The notes under the pieces: generated by a model
Database searches by the model: none
What the model was told of the DNA's origin: nothing
Seen by the model: the letters and a program-made list of their open reading frames with translations, nothing else
Shown: piece after piece, positions 36,365 to 46,897 of the stretch
Numbering within the stretch: the first letter of the stretch is position 1
Layout: each line of letters starts with the position of its first letter
From: Labrenzia sp. 011
GTDB lineage: Bacteria > Pseudomonadota > Alphaproteobacteria > Rhizobiales > Stappiaceae
Length of the DNA stretch: 64,000 nt
Reading direction: 5' to 3'
Assembly: GCF_003075075.1 (NCBI RefSeq)
Contig: NZ_QCYM01000003.1
Span: 1-64,000, forward strand
Made by a program: the position numbers and the translations under genes

Positions 36365-36654
36365 ATTGACAGGGAAGCGGAAGGCGCGTCTGCACGATCG
36401 CGGCCGGTGATCGAGCGACCGGACCGGAACCGGTTTGTTGCAGGTTTCAAGGTCCAAATTCCGGCTCTCCCCTTGACACTTTCCACCCCAACCTTTATCG
36501 CGCTTCCATCGTGCGTCTCGGACCTTGTCCGGGGCGATGCATCGCCGTTTGAACGCTTCCGGCAAAAGGGGAGTGCAGGCAGTGCGGCACACGGAATTTT
36601 AAAAACAAAACCTCCGGAGCGGATTGCCGCTCAGGATCGAGGACGACAAAACCC
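36365..36654 (+). other. Intergenic region and promoter area upstream of tig
   Basis: No gene seen. It contains the promoter-like sequence at 36473-36501 listed separately. Confidence 0.4.
36473..36501 (+). promoter_or_regulatory. Candidate housekeeping promoter of tig
   Basis: A perfect TTGACA -35 (36473-36478) is followed after 17 bases by TATCGC (36496-36501), which fits the relaxed alphaproteobacterial -10. It is about 155 bases before the tig ATG. Confidence 0.45.
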
Positions 36655-38004
36655 ATGCAGGTAACCGAAACCCTCGCCGAGGGCCTGAAGCGAGAGCTCA
36701 AGATCGACATTCCGGCCGGCGATCTCGCCGCCAAGCTCGATGAATACATGGACGACATGAAGTCCAAAGCCAACATCAAGGGCTTCCGTCCGGGCAAGGT
36801 GCCGGTTGCGCACCTGAAAAGGATGTATGGCCGTCAGGCGATGGCAGAGATCCTGTCGAACACCATCCAGGAAACGACCCAGAAAGCCGTCGAGGAGCGC
36901 TCCGAGCGCCCGGCTCTGACACCGGAAATCGATCTGCCCGACGAAGATGCGGAAAAGATCCTGGCGGGCGATGCCGACCTGTCCTTCAAGATGACCTATG
37001 ACGTTCTTCCGGATTTCGAGATCGTCGATTTCTCCGGAATCGAGATCGAGCGTCCGGTCGTCGAGATCGCCGACGAGGAAGTGGATACCCAGGTCGCCGA
37101 GATCGCCAAGAACAACACGCCGTTCGAGCCCAAGGACGGTGCCGCCGAAAACGGCGACCGTGTCACCATGTCCTATCTGGGCAAGATCGACGGGGAAGCC
37201 TTCGAGGGCGGTGCCGACGAGAACGGCATGCTGGTGCTGGGCTCCGGTCAGTTCATTCCGGGTTTCGAAGAGCAGCTGATCGGCCTCAAGGCCGGTGACG
37301 AGAAGGTGGTTGAAGTCACCTTCCCGGAAGATTATCCGGCCGAGCACCTTGCCGGTAAGACCGCCGCATTCGACGTGGTGGTCAAGGAAGTGGCCGCTCC
37401 CGGCGAAGTGACCCTTGATGACGAATTCGCCAAGGGCCTCGGTCTGGAATCCCTCGACAAGCTGAAGGAAATCGTCCGCGGCCAGATCGAGGGCCAGTTC
37501 GGCCAGATGACCCGCCAGCGCGTCAAGCGACAGCTTCTCGACAAGCTGGACGAGCATTATTCCTTCGAGCTTCCGGAAAAGCTGCTTGAGTCCGAATTCG
37601 ACGTTGTCTGGAAACAGGTCGAAGAGGACATGAAGCGCAACGAGAAGACCTTCGAGGACGAAGACACCACGGAAGAAGAGGCGAAGGCGGAATACCGCAA
37701 GATCGCCGAGCGCCGTGTCCGTCTCGGTCTGGTTCTTTCCGAAATCGGCGAAAAGAACAACATTCAGGTTACAGAAGAGGAATTGCAGCGCGCGCTCTAC
37801 GACCGTGTGCGTCAGTTCCCGGGTCAGGAACAGCAGGTGTTCGAGTTCTACAAGAACAACCAGCAGGCGCTGGCCAGCCTGCGCGCTCCGATCTACGAGG
37901 AAAAAGTCGTCGACTTCATGCTTGAGCTTGCCAAGGTGACCGACAAGACGGTGACCAAGGAAGAGCTGGAGAAGCTGGTTGCGGAGGAAGAGGAAGAAGC
38001 CTGA
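36655..38004 (+). CDS. tig: Trigger factor chaperone
   Basis: Trigger factor binds nascent chains at the ribosome exit tunnel. The 449-aa protein has the N-terminal ribosome-binding domain with GFRPGKVP (residues 43-50), an FKBP-type prolyl isomerase domain (about 160-245, [20 protein letters not shown] and [15 protein letters not shown]) and a helical C-terminal substrate cradle ending in an acidic tail (EEEEEA). It leads the tig-clpP-clpX-lon block, the usual proteobacterial order, but a strong terminator separates it from clpP. Confidence 0.97.
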   Translation: MQVTETLAEGLKRELKIDIPAGDLAAKLDEYMDDMKSKANIKGFRPGKVPVAHLKRMYGRQAMAEILSNTIQETTQKAVEERSERPALTPEIDLPDEDAEKILAGDADLSFKMTYDVLPDFEIVDFSGIEIERPVVEIADEEVDTQVAEIAKNNTPFEPKDGAAENGDRVTMSYLGKIDGEAFEGGADENGMLVLGSGQFIPGFEEQLIGLKAGDEKVVEVTFPEDYPAEHLAGKTAAFDVVVKEVAAPGEVTLDDEFAKGLGLESLDKLKEIVRGQIEGQFGQMTRQRVKRQLLDKLDEHYSFELPEKLLESEFDVVWKQVEEDMKRNEKTFEDEDTTEEEAKAEYRKIAERRVRLGLVLSEIGEKNNIQVTEEELQRALYDRVRQFPGQEQQVFEFYKNNQQALASLRAPIYEEKVVDFMLELAKVTDKTVTKEELEKLVAEEEEEA

Positions 38005-38024
38005 GCTTGTTCCCACTAATCCCC

Positions 38025-38065
38025 AGATGCGGCGGCAGTTTTAACTTTGCTTTCATGCCGCATCT
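38025..38065 (+). other. Hairpin just after tig
   Basis: AGATGCGGC (38025-38033) pairs perfectly with GCCGCATCT (38057-38065) across a 23-base loop. It sits ahead of the T-tailed terminator and may protect the tig mRNA end. Confidence 0.45.
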
Positions 38066-38085
38066 GTCATGACTTTGCGTTGAGG

Positions 38086-38119
38086 GCGACATCCCATATA
38101 TACGGGGTGTCGCTTTTTT
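38086..38119 (+). terminator. Terminator of tig
   Basis: GCGACATCCC pairs with GGGGTGTCGC around ATATATAC and is followed by six T. Confidence 0.85.
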
Positions 38120-38206
38120 CGAGTCAGGCCCCCGATCGATGCGCTCTGGGGCCTGAATCCGGCCCGGCTGACTGCCGGGTTTCATCTCAAGCTTTATGGA
38201 TGAGGT

Positions 38207-38842
38207 ATGAAGGATCCTGTCGATATCTACATGAACACGCTCGTGCCGATGGTTGTCGAACAGACAAACCGCGGCGAGCGGGCCTTCGATATCTATTCGC
38301 GATTGCTCAAGGAGCGCATCATCTTCCTGACCGGTCCGGTCGAAGATCACGTGGCTACCCTGATCTGTGCCCAGCTTCTTTATCTGGAAGCTGAGAACCC
38401 GAGCAAGGAAATCGCGATCTATATCAATTCCCCCGGCGGACTGGTTACGTCCGGCCTGGCGATCTATGACACGATGCAGTTCATCCGCCCGGCGGTGTCG
38501 ACTCTGTGTATCGGTCAGGCCGCCTCGATGGGGTCGCTCCTGCTGGCCGCCGGCCACAAGGACATGCGATTCATTCTGCCGAACGCGCGGGTGATGGTTC
38601 ACCAGCCTTCCGGCGGTTTTCGCGGTCAGGCAGCCGACATCATGCTTCATGCACAGGAAATTCTTGCAATGAAGCGCCGGCTCAATGACATCTACGTGAA
38701 GCATACCGGCCAGTCCCTCGATCAGGTTGAAGAAGCGCTCGAGCGCGACAACTTCATGACTGCCGAAAGGGCCAAGGAATTCGGTATCGTGGACAAGGTG
38801 ATCACCGATCGTACCACGCTCGGGGACGAGACTGAGAAGTGA
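38207..38842 (+). CDS. clpP: ATP-dependent Clp protease proteolytic subunit
   Basis: ClpP is the serine-peptidase barrel that works with ClpX or ClpA. The 211-aa protein has the catalytic triad Ser107 (GQAASMGS), His132 (VMVHQPSGG) and Asp181 (LERDNFM), plus YINSPGG. The first 15 or so residues may be processed. Its start ATG follows GGATGAGGT. It lies upstream of clpX, separated by 238 bases with its own terminator, so the two can be controlled separately. Confidence 0.97.
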   Translation: MKDPVDIYMNTLVPMVVEQTNRGERAFDIYSRLLKERIIFLTGPVEDHVATLICAQLLYLEAENPSKEIAIYINSPGGLVTSGLAIYDTMQFIRPAVSTLCIGQAASMGSLLLAAGHKDMRFILPNARVMVHQPSGGFRGQAADIMLHAQEILAMKRRLNDIYVKHTGQSLDQVEEALERDNFMTAERAKEFGIVDKVITDRTTLGDETEK

Positions 38843-38852
38843 TCTGGCTTAC

Positions 38853-38894
38853 CCGGTCTTAAGCATGGCTTGGAAATCCCTGCGTTAAGACCGG
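38853..38894 (+). other. Hairpin immediately after clpP
   Basis: CCGGTCTTAA (38853-38862) pairs perfectly with TTAAGACCGG (38885-38894) over a 22-base loop, 10 bases past the clpP stop. Confidence 0.5.
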
Positions 38895-38895
38895 A

Positions 38896-38921
38896 AAAAC
38901 CCTGATTGATGCCGGGTTTTC
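38896..38921 (+). terminator. Terminator of clpP
   Basis: AAAACCC pairs with GGGTTTT over an 11-base loop; the U-rich 3' arm gives the terminating tract. Confidence 0.65.
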
Positions 38922-39080
38922 ATCTTCGCCTTAAACCTATATTGATTTTTAATGGTGAAGCATGGTGACATCAGATTATGAAGGGATGCCGATGTATCTC
39001 TTTGAAACCGGTTCAGTCATAATTCGGCCGCAACCGGAAAGATAAGGGGAGACACTCCCCGTAAACGCGAGGTTGATTAT

Positions 39081-40346
39081 ATGACCAAGGCCAGCGGCAG
39101 CGATTCAAAGAATACGCTCTACTGTTCCTTCTGCGGCAAGAGCCAGCATGAAGTGCGCAAGCTGATCGCCGGCCCGACTGTTTTCATTTGCGATGAATGT
39201 GTCGAGCTGTGCATGGATATCATTCGTGAGGAAAACAAGTCCTCGCTGGTGAAATCACGGGACGGGATCCCGACCCCTCAGGAAATTCGCGATGTTCTGG
39301 ATGATTACGTCATCGGGCAGGGCAGTGCGAAGAAGGTTCTCTCGGTTGCCGTCCACAACCACTACAAGCGCCTGAACCACGCATCCAAGAACAACGATGT
39401 GGAACTGGCGAAATCCAATATCCTGCTGGTCGGACCGACCGGCTGCGGCAAGACGCTTCTGGCTCAGACGCTTGCCCGGATCCTGGATGTGCCTTTCACC
39501 ATGGCGGATGCCACCACACTGACCGAGGCCGGTTATGTGGGCGAGGACGTTGAAAACATCATCCTGAAGCTGCTGCAGTCGGCCGATTACAATGTCGAGC
39601 GGGCTCAGCGCGGCATCGTCTATATCGATGAAGTCGACAAGATCAGCCGCAAGGCCGACAATCCGTCGATCACCCGGGACGTTTCCGGTGAAGGCGTTCA
39701 GCAGGCCCTGCTGAAGATCATGGAAGGCACGGTCGCTTCCGTTCCGCCCCAGGGCGGCCGCAAGCATCCGCAGCAGGAGTTCCTGCAGGTGGATACGACC
39801 AACATCCTGTTCATCTGCGGCGGCGCCTTCGCGGGTCTCGACAAGATCATCTCCGACCGCGGCACCCAGACCTCCATCGGCTTCCAGGCCAAGGTCCATG
39901 CTCCGGAAGACCGCCGCATCGGCGAACTGTTCTCGGAACTTGAACCGGAAGATCTGCTGAAATTCGGTCTCATTCCGGAATTCGTCGGCCGTCTGCCGGT
40001 GATAGCAACTCTGGAAGACCTGGACGAGGATGCTCTGGTGACCATCCTGACCGAGCCGAAAAACGCTCTGGTCAAGCAGTATCAGCGGCTCTTCGAAATG
40101 GAGCAGGTGGAACTGTCCTTCCACGAGGAAGCGCTCAAGGCGATTGCCCGCAAGGCGATCCACCGCAAGACGGGGGCTCGCGGGCTGCGGTCCATCCTGG
40201 AGTCGATCCTGCTGGATACCATGTACGAGCTGCCTGGTCTCAAGGGTGTGAAGGAAGTCGTGATCTCGCCGGAAGTGGTCAATGGCGAAGCGCGCCCGCT
40301 CTACATCTACGAGGATCGCGAAGAGACCTCTGCAACCAGCGCCTGA
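39081..40346 (+). CDS. clpX: ATP-dependent Clp protease ATP-binding subunit ClpX
   Basis: ClpX is the AAA+ unfoldase that feeds substrates to ClpP; in alphaproteobacteria it also drives cell-cycle proteolysis. The 421-aa protein has the N-terminal zinc-binding domain (Cys15, Cys18, Cys37, Cys40), Walker A GPTGCGKT at 118-125, the pore loop GYVG, Walker [10 protein letters not shown], the ClpP-docking IGF tripeptide (TSIGFQAKV) and sensor regions ([16 protein letters not shown]). All functional motifs are intact. Confidence 0.98.
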   Translation: MTKASGSDSKNTLYCSFCGKSQHEVRKLIAGPTVFICDECVELCMDIIREENKSSLVKSRDGIPTPQEIRDVLDDYVIGQGSAKKVLSVAVHNHYKRLNHASKNNDVELAKSNILLVGPTGCGKTLLAQTLARILDVPFTMADATTLTEAGYVGEDVENIILKLLQSADYNVERAQRGIVYIDEVDKISRKADNPSITRDVSGEGVQQALLKIMEGTVASVPPQGGRKHPQQEFLQVDTTNILFICGGAFAGLDKIISDRGTQTSIGFQAKVHAPEDRRIGELFSELEPEDLLKFGLIPEFVGRLPVIATLEDLDEDALVTILTEPKNALVKQYQRLFEMEQVELSFHEEALKAIARKAIHRKTGARGLRSILESILLDTMYELPGLKGVKEVVISPEVVNGEARPLYIYEDREETSATSA

Positions 40347-40493
40347 GGTTTCGGGACGCGGTAAAAGCGTGAATAAATGCCGCTCGATAAGGGCGGCATT
40401 TTGCTTTTTTCGCCTGTTTGTGCCGTTCGGCCGCTTATCCACCGGCGCATCGAGTCGTCAACAGACAAGACTTCCCCATCGGGTCGCGCGACC
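40347..40493 (+). other. clpX-lon intergenic region, clpX side
   Basis: Holds the clpX terminator at 40376-40410; otherwise no gene or repeat seen. The promoter-like sequence of lon follows at 40494. Confidence 0.4.
40376..40410 (+). terminator. Terminator of clpX
   Basis: AATGCCGC (40376-40383) pairs with GCGGCATT (40393-40400) and is followed by TTGCTTTTTT. Confidence 0.85.
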
Positions 40494-40526
40494 TTGACAC
40501 CGGCATGTCAGGTGTCCACCTAATAG
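40494..40526 (+). promoter_or_regulatory. Candidate lon promoter with overlapping palindrome
   Basis: A perfect TTGACA (40494-40499; CTTGAC in the heat-shock register) is followed by CACCTAATAG. The spacer holds a perfect inverted repeat GACACC-N9-GGTGTC (40496-40516) and a shorter TGACA-N6-TGTCA. The promoter class is uncertain because the -10 match is weak. Confidence 0.35.
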
Positions 40527-40675
40527 CCTGAAAGGACGGCTCGTGCGGATTAGCGGTGCGCCCAGTCGGGGTGCCGTGATCCGGCCAATCGGAAGCAATA
40601 GCCGAAAGCCGTATTCCAGTGTTCAGGCTGCCTTTTACCGAGTGGGGCCAGAACACGCCGAGAAAGGAAAAAATA

Positions 40676-43105
40676 ATGAGCGACGCAGAAATCCGCGCCA
40701 CAGATCCGGACAGCACCGCTGTCTATCCCGTATTGCCGCTTCGGGACATCGTCGTCTTTCCGCACATGATCGTGCCGCTGTTCGTCGGACGCGAAAAATC
40801 GATCAAGGCGCTGGAAGAGGTGATGACCACCGACAAGCATATTCTCCTGGCGACGCAGGTGAATGCGGCGGATGATGATCCGAACCCGGACCAGATCTAC
40901 AACGTCGGCACGCTGGCAACCGTGCTGCAGCTGCTCAAGCTCCCCGACAACACGGTGAAGGTGCTGGTCGAAGGGGGCGCGCGTGCCCAGATCGGCGAGT
41001 ACAGCGACCGTACCGACTATTTCGAAGCCTCCGCCACCGTTCTTCCCGAGCGCGAAGGCGAGGATATCGAGGTCGAAGCGCTTGCGCGTTCGGTGATCTC
41101 CGAGTTCGAGAACTATGTGAAGCTGAACAAGAAGGTTTCGCCGGAAGTGCTCGGCGCGGTCAACCAGATCGACGACTATTCCAAGCTGGCGGACACGATT
41201 GCCTCCCATCTGGCAATCAAGATTCCCGAAAAGCAGGAAATCCTGGGCGTCGTGTCCGTCTCCGAGCGGCTTGAGCGCGTTCTGGGCATGATGGAGAGTG
41301 AAATCTCCGTTCTGCAGGTGGAAAAGCGCATCCGCTCCCGCGTCAAGCGGCAGATGGAAAAGACCCAGCGCGAATACTATCTGAACGAGCAGATGAAGGC
41401 CATTCAGAAGGAACTGGGCGACAGCGAGGACGGCCGTGATGAAATCGCGGAACTTGAAGAAAAGATCAAGAAGACCAAGCTGAGCAAGGAAGCGCGCGAA
41501 CGGGCGGCTGCCGAGATCAAGAAGCTGAAGCAGATGAGCCCGATGTCCGCCGAGGCGACCGTCGTGCGCAACTACCTCGACTGGATGATCGGTATTCCTT
41601 GGAACAAGAAATCCAAGGTCAAGCACGACTTGGCGTTCGCGGAAAAGGTCCTGGATACCGACCATTACGGCCTCGACAAGGTCAAGGAACGGATTGTCGA
41701 ATATCTTGCGGTTCAGAGCCGGGCCAACAAGCTGCGCGGCCCGATCCTGTGCTTGGTCGGTCCTCCCGGTGTCGGCAAGACCTCCCTCGGCAAGTCGATC
41801 GCCAAGGCGACCGGCCGTGAGTTCGTCCGCATGTCGCTCGGCGGCGTGCGCGATGAAGCGGAAATCCGCGGACACCGCCGGACCTACATCGGCTCGATGC
41901 CCGGCAAGGTCATCCAGTCCATGAAAAAGGCGAAGAAGTCCAACCCGCTCTTCCTGCTCGATGAAATCGACAAGATGGGCATGGACTTCCGTGGTGACCC
42001 GTCTTCCGCCCTTCTGGAGGTGCTCGATCCGGAACAGAACTCGTCCTTCATGGACCACTATCTGGAGGTCGAATACGACCTTTCGGATGTGATGTTCGTG
42101 ACGACGGCCAACACGCTGAACATTCCCGGTCCGCTGATGGACCGTATGGAAGTGATCCGGATTGCCGGTTACACGGAAGAGGAAAAGGTGGAGATCTGCC
42201 GCCGTCACCTCATCCCGAAAGCGGAAAAGGATCACGGCCTGCGTGAAGGGGAGTTCTCCATCGAGGACGACGCGCTGCATCTCATCGTCCGGCGCTACAC
42301 CCGCGAAGCCGGTGTGCGTAACCTTGAGCGCGAAATGGCTACCCTTGCCCGTAAGGCGGTCAAGGACATCCTGATGAGCGACAAGGAAAGCGTCGTCGTT
42401 ACCGAGGAAGTGGTCGAGAAATATCTCGGTGTGCCGCGGTACCGGTATGGTGAAGTCGAGCTGGAAGATCAGGTCGGTGTCGTTACGGGTCTTGCCTGGA
42501 CGGAAGTCGGCGGCGAACTGCTGACCATCGAAGGCGTGATGATGCCGGGCAAGGGCAAGATGACCGTGACCGGCAACCTGAAGGACGTGATGAAGGAATC
42601 GATTTCGGCGGCGGCATCCTATGTCCGCTCCCGGGCGGTCGCCTACGGCATCGAACCGCCGACCTTCGACAAGAAGGACATTCACGTTCACGTTCCGGAA
42701 GGTGCGACGCCGAAGGACGGTCCGTCTGCCGGTATCGCCATGGCAACCGCGGTCATCTCAACCTTGACCGGTATTCCGGTTCGCCGGGATGTGGCAATGA
42801 CGGGTGAAATCACCCTTCGTGGCCGGATCCTTCCGATCGGTGGTCTGAAGGAGAAGCTTCTGGCTGCCCTGCGGGGTGGTATCAAGCTGGTGATGATCCC
42901 GGAAGACAACGCCAAGGACTTGGCCGATATTCCGGATTCGGTGAAGAACTCCCTCGAGATCATTCCGGTTTCCAGCATGGAAGAGGTGCTGAAAAACGCT
43001 CTCGTCCGGATCCCGGAGCCGATCGAATGGGATGAAACCGCCGCGGAAGCCGCCACCAAGGCAAGTGAGTCGGAAGAGGAAAAGGCCGGGCTCTTTGCCC
43101 ACTGA
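40676..43105 (+). CDS. lon: ATP-dependent protease Lon
   Basis: Lon degrades misfolded and regulatory proteins. I start at ATG 40676 ([22 protein letters not shown]), preceded by AAAGGA; the upstream extension of the frame lacks similarity. The 809-aa protein has the N-terminal LON substrate domain (about 15-210), a coiled-coil linker, an AAA+ module with Walker [14 protein letters not shown] and Walker [11 protein letters not shown], and a C-terminal peptidase with the Ser684-Lys727 dyad (PKDGPSAG and [10 protein letters not shown]), 43 residues apart as in Escherichia coli. It lies between clpX and hupB in the standard order. Confidence 0.98.
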   Translation: MSDAEIRATDPDSTAVYPVLPLRDIVVFPHMIVPLFVGREKSIKALEEVMTTDKHILLATQVNAADDDPNPDQIYNVGTLATVLQLLKLPDNTVKVLVEGGARAQIGEYSDRTDYFEASATVLPEREGEDIEVEALARSVISEFENYVKLNKKVSPEVLGAVNQIDDYSKLADTIASHLAIKIPEKQEILGVVSVSERLERVLGMMESEISVLQVEKRIRSRVKRQMEKTQREYYLNEQMKAIQKELGDSEDGRDEIAELEEKIKKTKLSKEARERAAAEIKKLKQMSPMSAEATVVRNYLDWMIGIPWNKKSKVKHDLAFAEKVLDTDHYGLDKVKERIVEYLAVQSRANKLRGPILCLVGPPGVGKTSLGKSIAKATGREFVRMSLGGVRDEAEIRGHRRTYIGSMPGKVIQSMKKAKKSNPLFLLDEIDKMGMDFRGDPSSALLEVLDPEQNSSFMDHYLEVEYDLSDVMFVTTANTLNIPGPLMDRMEVIRIAGYTEEEKVEICRRHLIPKAEKDHGLREGEFSIEDDALHLIVRRYTREAGVRNLEREMATLARKAVKDILMSDKESVVVTEEVVEKYLGVPRYRYGEVELEDQVGVVTGLAWTEVGGELLTIEGVMMPGKGKMTVTGNLKDVMKESISAAASYVRSRAVAYGIEPPTFDKKDIHVHVPEGATPKDGPSAGIAMATAVISTLTGIPVRRDVAMTGEITLRGRILPIGGLKEKLLAALRGGIKLVMIPEDNAKDLADIPDSVKNSLEIIPVSSMEEVLKNALVRIPEPIEWDETAAEAATKASESEEEKAGLFAH

Positions 43106-43132
43106 CGGCCTCTTCGAAGGGTGAAAAAAGTC

Positions 43133-43162
43133 AAGCCCCGGGAAATCCGGGGCTTTTCTTTT
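43133..43162 (+). terminator. Terminator of lon
   Basis: AAGCCCCGG pairs with CCGGGGCTT around GAAAT and is followed by TTCTTTT. Confidence 0.9.
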
Positions 43163-43292
43163 GAATAATTGGTCAAAATGGCGGTTTTCTGCGAAAAAAC
43201 CACTTGCGTTTCGAGTCAATTCGCCCGAATTTCGCGCAACGGCGCTGACAGGAATTGTCGGCAATCTGCCGTTTCTTAGAAAGGTATCTGCT

Positions 43293-43568
43293 ATGAATAA
43301 GAACGATCTGATCGCAGCTGTTGCAGAAAAGACCGGCCTCACCAAGGCGCAGGCAGGCGAAGCAGTTGACGCGACTTTCAACGTGGTCACTGAAACGCTG
43401 AAAACAGGCGATGAAGTCCGTATCATCGGTTTTGGTAATTTTGCCGTTTCCGCTCGCGCTGCCACTGAAGGCCGGAACCCGCGGACCGGCGAAACGATTC
43501 AGATCCCGGCTTCTAAGACGCCGAAGTTCAAGGCCGGCAAGGGCCTGAAAGACGCCGTGAACTCCTAA
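43293..43568 (+). CDS. hupB: DNA-binding protein HU
   Basis: HU bends and compacts DNA as a dimer. The 91-aa protein starts [20 protein letters not shown] after an AGAAAGG ribosome-binding site. The DNA-intercalating arm carries [23 protein letters not shown], with the conserved Pro in RNPRTG. Length and sequence match the bacterial HU family. Low Cys and high Lys/Ala content are typical. It has its own terminators on both sides, so it is monocistronic. Confidence 0.97.
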   Translation: MNKNDLIAAVAEKTGLTKAQAGEAVDATFNVVTETLKTGDEVRIIGFGNFAVSARAATEGRNPRTGETIQIPASKTPKFKAGKGLKDAVNS

Positions 43569-43594
43569 GTTTTCACGCAGGTTTTTCTTGAAGG

Positions 43595-43626
43595 ACCCCG
43601 TACCTGAGGCCAGGTGCGGGGTTCTT
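43595..43626 (+). terminator. Terminator of hupB
   Basis: ACCCCGTACCTG pairs with CAGGTGCGGGGT (one internal mismatch) around AGGC, followed by TCTT. Confidence 0.75.
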
Positions 43627-43925
43627 CGTATCCGCTCACCGCAGGGAGGCTGCCTGTATGCGACAGGGAGGGGCTTCCAGAGTGGTTTGAGACCATCGCC
43701 ATCATGGGCCGGCTTCCAGGCGTTCCGTCGCCCTGGGCTGGATCTGACGGACAGCACGACCGGGTTTTCCCTGGAGCCAGGAAACCGGGCTTTCCGGGTC
43801 TTTGCGAGGGCCGAAGGAACTTTGTACCGGCCGCCGTCCACAGCCCTTGCGGATGAAGCGGTTTTCTTTCAGTTAGCTCTTGCCAAGCCGAATGGGACCC
43901 CCTAAAAGGCGGTTCACCTCGTTGA
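43627..43925 (+). other. Non-coding stretch between hupB and tRNA-Val
   Basis: It should hold the tRNA-Val promoter. No supported gene. Confidence 0.35.
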
Positions 43926-43988
<63 letters not shown>

Positions 43989-44001
<13 letters not shown>

Positions 44002-44393
44002 TTTCCCTGAATGTTTTCTACCGAGTTTTCCAGCCATGGCGCCTGCTGCGTCAGGGTCTTTTCGCGTTGTGAGACGAGAGCCTGTCGCGTCAAATCGATT
44101 TCGGGAAATCGCCGGTTCGCGCTTTCAATCCAGCTGCTGTTCCGGGGGGCCTGCCGATTCCATGCAAGCGTCTGGATGCAACACGCTTTAAGGTATTGAG
44201 GAAAATGACGAAGCCCGGACAAATCTCTCCAGGCGATTTCCTCCATTGTCCCTGATGGCGAAACCTTATCCACAAGGGTCTGCGCGAATTCGCGTGCGCG
44301 AAGTGTCGTATCCGGCGGAGTTTTAAAAAATCGACACATTAGAACAGGCTCGGCGCTTGACTTCGCAATCCAGCCGCCGTACATCAGCGCCAC
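43989..44393 (-). CDS. Possible hypothetical protein between tRNA genes
   Basis: An open frame of 134 codons lies opposite the tRNA-Val/tRNA-Asp spacer; its stop overlaps the 3' end of tRNA-Val by 13 bases. The predicted protein (MALMYGGWIAKSSAEPVLM, later IAWRDLSGLRHFPQYLKACC) has a plausible composition and no membrane segment. It starts at GTG 44393 or ATG 44384, neither with a clear ribosome-binding site. I recognise no family. The 3' ends of tRNA genes are common integration sites, so a foreign remnant is possible. A chance open frame in GC-rich DNA is at least as likely. Confidence 0.22.
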
Positions 44394-44422
44394 TTCGGAA
44401 CGGTCAACTGTTCGTTCCGCAA

Positions 44423-44499
44423 GCGGGTGTAGCTCAGTTGGTTAGAGTGCCGGCCTGTCACGCCGGAGGTCGCGGGTTCGAGTCCCGTCACTCGCGCCA
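44423..44499 (+). tRNA. tRNA-Asp (anticodon GUC), copy 1
   Basis: 77 bases with encoded CCA. The acceptor GCGGGTG pairs with CACTCGC (one G-U). The anticodon stem GCCGG/CCGGA region holds loop CTGTCAC, anticodon GTC. Confidence 0.96.
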
Positions 44500-44554
44500 C
44501 TTTCCAATCGTCGATGTCGACGGTCACGGGGAGGGCGCAATATTCCGTGAATGT

Positions 44555-44631
44555 GCGGGTGTAGCTCAGTTGGTTAGAGTGCCGGCCTGTCACGCCGGAG
44601 GTCGCGGGTTCGAGTCCCGTCACTCGCGCCA
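44555..44631 (+). tRNA. tRNA-Asp (anticodon GUC), copy 2
   Basis: Identical over all 77 bases to the copy at 44423, separated by a 55-base spacer of unrelated sequence. Confidence 0.96.
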
Positions 44632-45147
44632 CTCACGGATTTGACCACGATCTCAATATCTTCCTGAAAAAAATTGATGCGGAATGCGAGCTTCTCCTCA
44701 GAAGCCGCTGCAGATGCAGTGCACCGCAGGGCATGCAAACGCCGACCAGCCATTCCGTCAGGCTGGGGAAACCGTGATTCCTTAGCATCTTCATATTCTT
44801 CGCCCGCGCCATGCCGGTGGTTCAATTGCGAATCCGGGAAAGGGCGGAATCGTATCGCAGGTGCGGCATTTTTCCTTTTGGCCTGTGCAAAGTTTTTGTT
44901 CTGCTGCAAAGTGGCTGAAATGAAGGAATTGTCGAGTGTGCGCGCGAAATTGGTCCAACTGTGGCAAGAGTTTGCCCGCATCAGGGTCTTGCGTTGCACC
45001 AAGTCGTAAGTTAAGCGTGCGCTCGCATGTTGGTTTCATTCGGCCGATGGGCTCAGCGTGACCGGTCGGGAACTGCGACGAGAGGGCCGCGTGCCCCCGA
45101 CCCGGATCGCCTCCCGATCCGCCTCCATATGCAAGGACGCGAAAGAC
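44632..45147 (+). other. Intergenic region upstream of the nuo operon
   Basis: This 516-base stretch must contain the nuo operon promoter and leader. Short frames inside it have no ribosome-binding sites or similarity. I could not pick a convincing promoter by eye. Confidence 0.4.
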
Positions 45148-45513
45148 ATGGAAGAACTGTTGCGGGAATACGTCCCGATTGTCGTCTTCATCGGCATTGC
45201 TCTGGTGATCGGCCTTGCTCTGCTGATTTCCCCGTTCATACTTGCCTACAAGAATCCGGACCCGGAAAAATTGTCGGCCTATGAGTGCGGATTCAATGCC
45301 TTCGACGATGCGCGCATGAAGTTCGACGTGCGCTTTTATCTGGTCTCCATCCTGTTCATCATCTTCGACCTCGAAGTCGCCTTCCTGTTTCCCTGGGCTA
45401 CGGTGTTCGGCGAACTCGGCTGGTTCGGGTTCTGGTCCATGATGATCTTTCTTGGTGTCCTGACCATCGGCTTTATCTACGAATGGAAAAAGGGAGCGCT
45501 GGAATGGGATTGA
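45148..45513 (+). CDS. nuoA: NADH-quinone oxidoreductase subunit A
   Basis: The 121-aa membrane subunit of complex I starts at ATG 45148 ([19 protein letters not shown]), ten bases after AAGGA. Three membrane helices are visible, with the conserved loop [27 protein letters not shown] (in pieces) carrying the quinone-channel Cys-Gly-Phe and [12 protein letters not shown] in helix 2. It opens the nuoA-N operon and overlaps nuoB by ten bases. The frame is open upstream but that part is not conserved. Confidence 0.96.
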   Translation: MEELLREYVPIVVFIGIALVIGLALLISPFILAYKNPDPEKLSAYECGFNAFDDARMKFDVRFYLVSILFIIFDLEVAFLFPWATVFGELGWFGFWSMMIFLGVLTIGFIYEWKKGALEWD

Positions 45514-46082
45514 CCACGAGCGAGCCGCTTGTCGCGCCGAAGCCGAAAGGCATCATCGATCCGAACACCGGCAATCCGGTCGGTGCTGACGACCCCTATT
45601 TCCTTCAGGTCAACGACGAGCTCGCCGACAAGGGCTTTCTCGTCACATCGACCGACAATCTGATCCAGTGGGCGCGTACCGGATCCCTGATGTGGATGAC
45701 CTTCGGTCTGGCCTGCTGCGCCGTCGAAATGATGCAGATGTCCATGCCGCGCTACGATGCGGAGCGTTTCGGCTTTGCGCCGCGGGCTTCCCCGCGCCAG
45801 TCCGACGTCATGATCGTTGCCGGAACACTGACCAACAAGATGGCGCCGGCCCTGCGCAAGGTCTATGACCAGATGCCGGAACCGCGCTACGTCATTTCCA
45901 TGGGCTCCTGTGCCAACGGCGGTGGCTACTACCACTATTCCTATTCGGTGGTGCGCGGCTGCGACCGAGTTGTCCCGGTGGATATATATGTGCCGGGCTG
46001 CCCTCCGACGGCCGAGGCGCTTCTTTACGGTGTGCTAATGCTGCAGAAGAAGATTCGCCGAACCGGCACGATTGAACGATAA
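45504..46082 (+). CDS. nuoB: NADH-quinone oxidoreductase subunit B
   Basis: This peripheral-arm subunit carries the terminal cluster N2, which passes electrons to quinone. The 192-aa protein starts at ATG 45504 ([13 protein letters not shown]), with GGGAG upstream. Ligands are the vicinal cysteines in [11 protein letters not shown], Cys in [17 protein letters not shown] and Cys in [11 protein letters not shown]. The start overlaps nuoA, indicating translational coupling. Confidence 0.97.
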   Translation: MGLTTSEPLVAPKPKGIIDPNTGNPVGADDPYFLQVNDELADKGFLVTSTDNLIQWARTGSLMWMTFGLACCAVEMMQMSMPRYDAERFGFAPRASPRQSDVMIVAGTLTNKMAPALRKVYDQMPEPRYVISMGSCANGGGYYHYSYSVVRGCDRVVPVDIYVPGCPPTAEALLYGVLMLQKKIRRTGTIER

Positions 46083-46168
46083 GGGTCTGCCGCCCACGGC
46101 GGCCGATTCGTGAAACCGGGTGCCCGGCACCCTGAACTTGAGGCTCCCCAGGAGTGAGGTCGAACGCG

Positions 46169-46774
46169 ATGGACGAGACTTTGAAGGAACTCGCCGAGCA
46201 TATTGAGCTCGGACTTGGGGAAACCCTTGTTTCCTGGCAGGTCGAATTCGGTGAGCTGACGCTGACCGTGGAAGCGACGGGTATTCTCGACGCGGTCCGG
46301 TTCCTGCGCGACAACAGCTCATGCAAGTTCTTCAATCTGACGGATATCTGCGGCGTGGACTACCCGGAGCGCGAAAAGCGTTTCGACGTGGTCTACCACT
46401 TCCTGTCTCCGGTTCAGAACCAGCGCATCCGCGTGAAGGTTGCCACGGACGAAATCACGCCGGTCGCGTCCCTGACGCCGCTGTTTCCCGGTGCCGAATG
46501 GTTCGAACGCGAAGCCTACGACATGTATGGCATCCTGTTCTCCGGCCATCCGGACCTGCGCCGTATCCTGACCGACTACGGTTTCGATGGGCATCCGCTG
46601 CGCAAGGACTTTCCGGTCACCGGTTTTGTGGAAGTGCGTTACGACGACGAAAAGAAACGTGTCGTCTATGAGCCCGTGCGTTTGAATCAGGAAATGCGCA
46701 ACTTCGATTTTCTTTCGCCTTGGGAAGGCACGGACTACGTGCTGCCGGGCGACGAAAAAGCAACGACGAATTAG
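46169..46774 (+). CDS. nuoC: NADH-quinone oxidoreductase subunit C
   Basis: The 201-aa 30-kDa subunit connects NuoB and NuoD. Motifs are [40 protein letters not shown] and the family signature [19 protein letters not shown]. Start ATG 46169 follows GAGG by nine bases; a GTG at 46154 is also in frame. It is a separate gene, not fused to nuoD as in enterobacteria. Confidence 0.96.
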   Translation: MDETLKELAEHIELGLGETLVSWQVEFGELTLTVEATGILDAVRFLRDNSSCKFFNLTDICGVDYPEREKRFDVVYHFLSPVQNQRIRVKVATDEITPVASLTPLFPGAEWFEREAYDMYGILFSGHPDLRRILTDYGFDGHPLRKDFPVTGFVEVRYDDEKKRVVYEPVRLNQEMRNFDFLSPWEGTDYVLPGDEKATTN

Positions 46775-46789
46775 GGGAGGGGCAGGATT

Positions 46790-46897
46790 ATGGACGCGAA
46801 TATCCGGCAGTTCCCGATCGTGGCGATCCATGCGGCCCCAGGGGCCGTTCCTTTCCCGTATTCCTGCATGGGCCGGGGGTTGCGCGCGCATGGCTGA
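46790..46897 (+). CDS. Possible 35-aa leader ORF coupled to the GFA gene
   Basis: ATG 46790 follows a very strong purine-rich ribosome-binding site (GGGGAGGGGCAGG), 15 bases after nuoC. The frame (MDANIRQFPIVAIHAAPGAV, ending GRGLRAHG) runs 35 codons; its stop overlaps the first codons of the GFA gene by eight bases. The overlap gives classic translational coupling: ribosomes finishing here would start the next gene, which lacks a good site of its own. It may be a leader with no product function, or a real microprotein. Confidence 0.4.
   Translation: MDANIRQFPIVAIHAAPGAVPFPYSCMGRGLRAHG

Noticed and set aside
44357-44644. 95-codon plus-strand frame and its 82-codon antisense partner with an internal duplicated protein segment
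   Set aside because: The apparent protein repeat is just the two identical tRNA-Asp genes read as codons.
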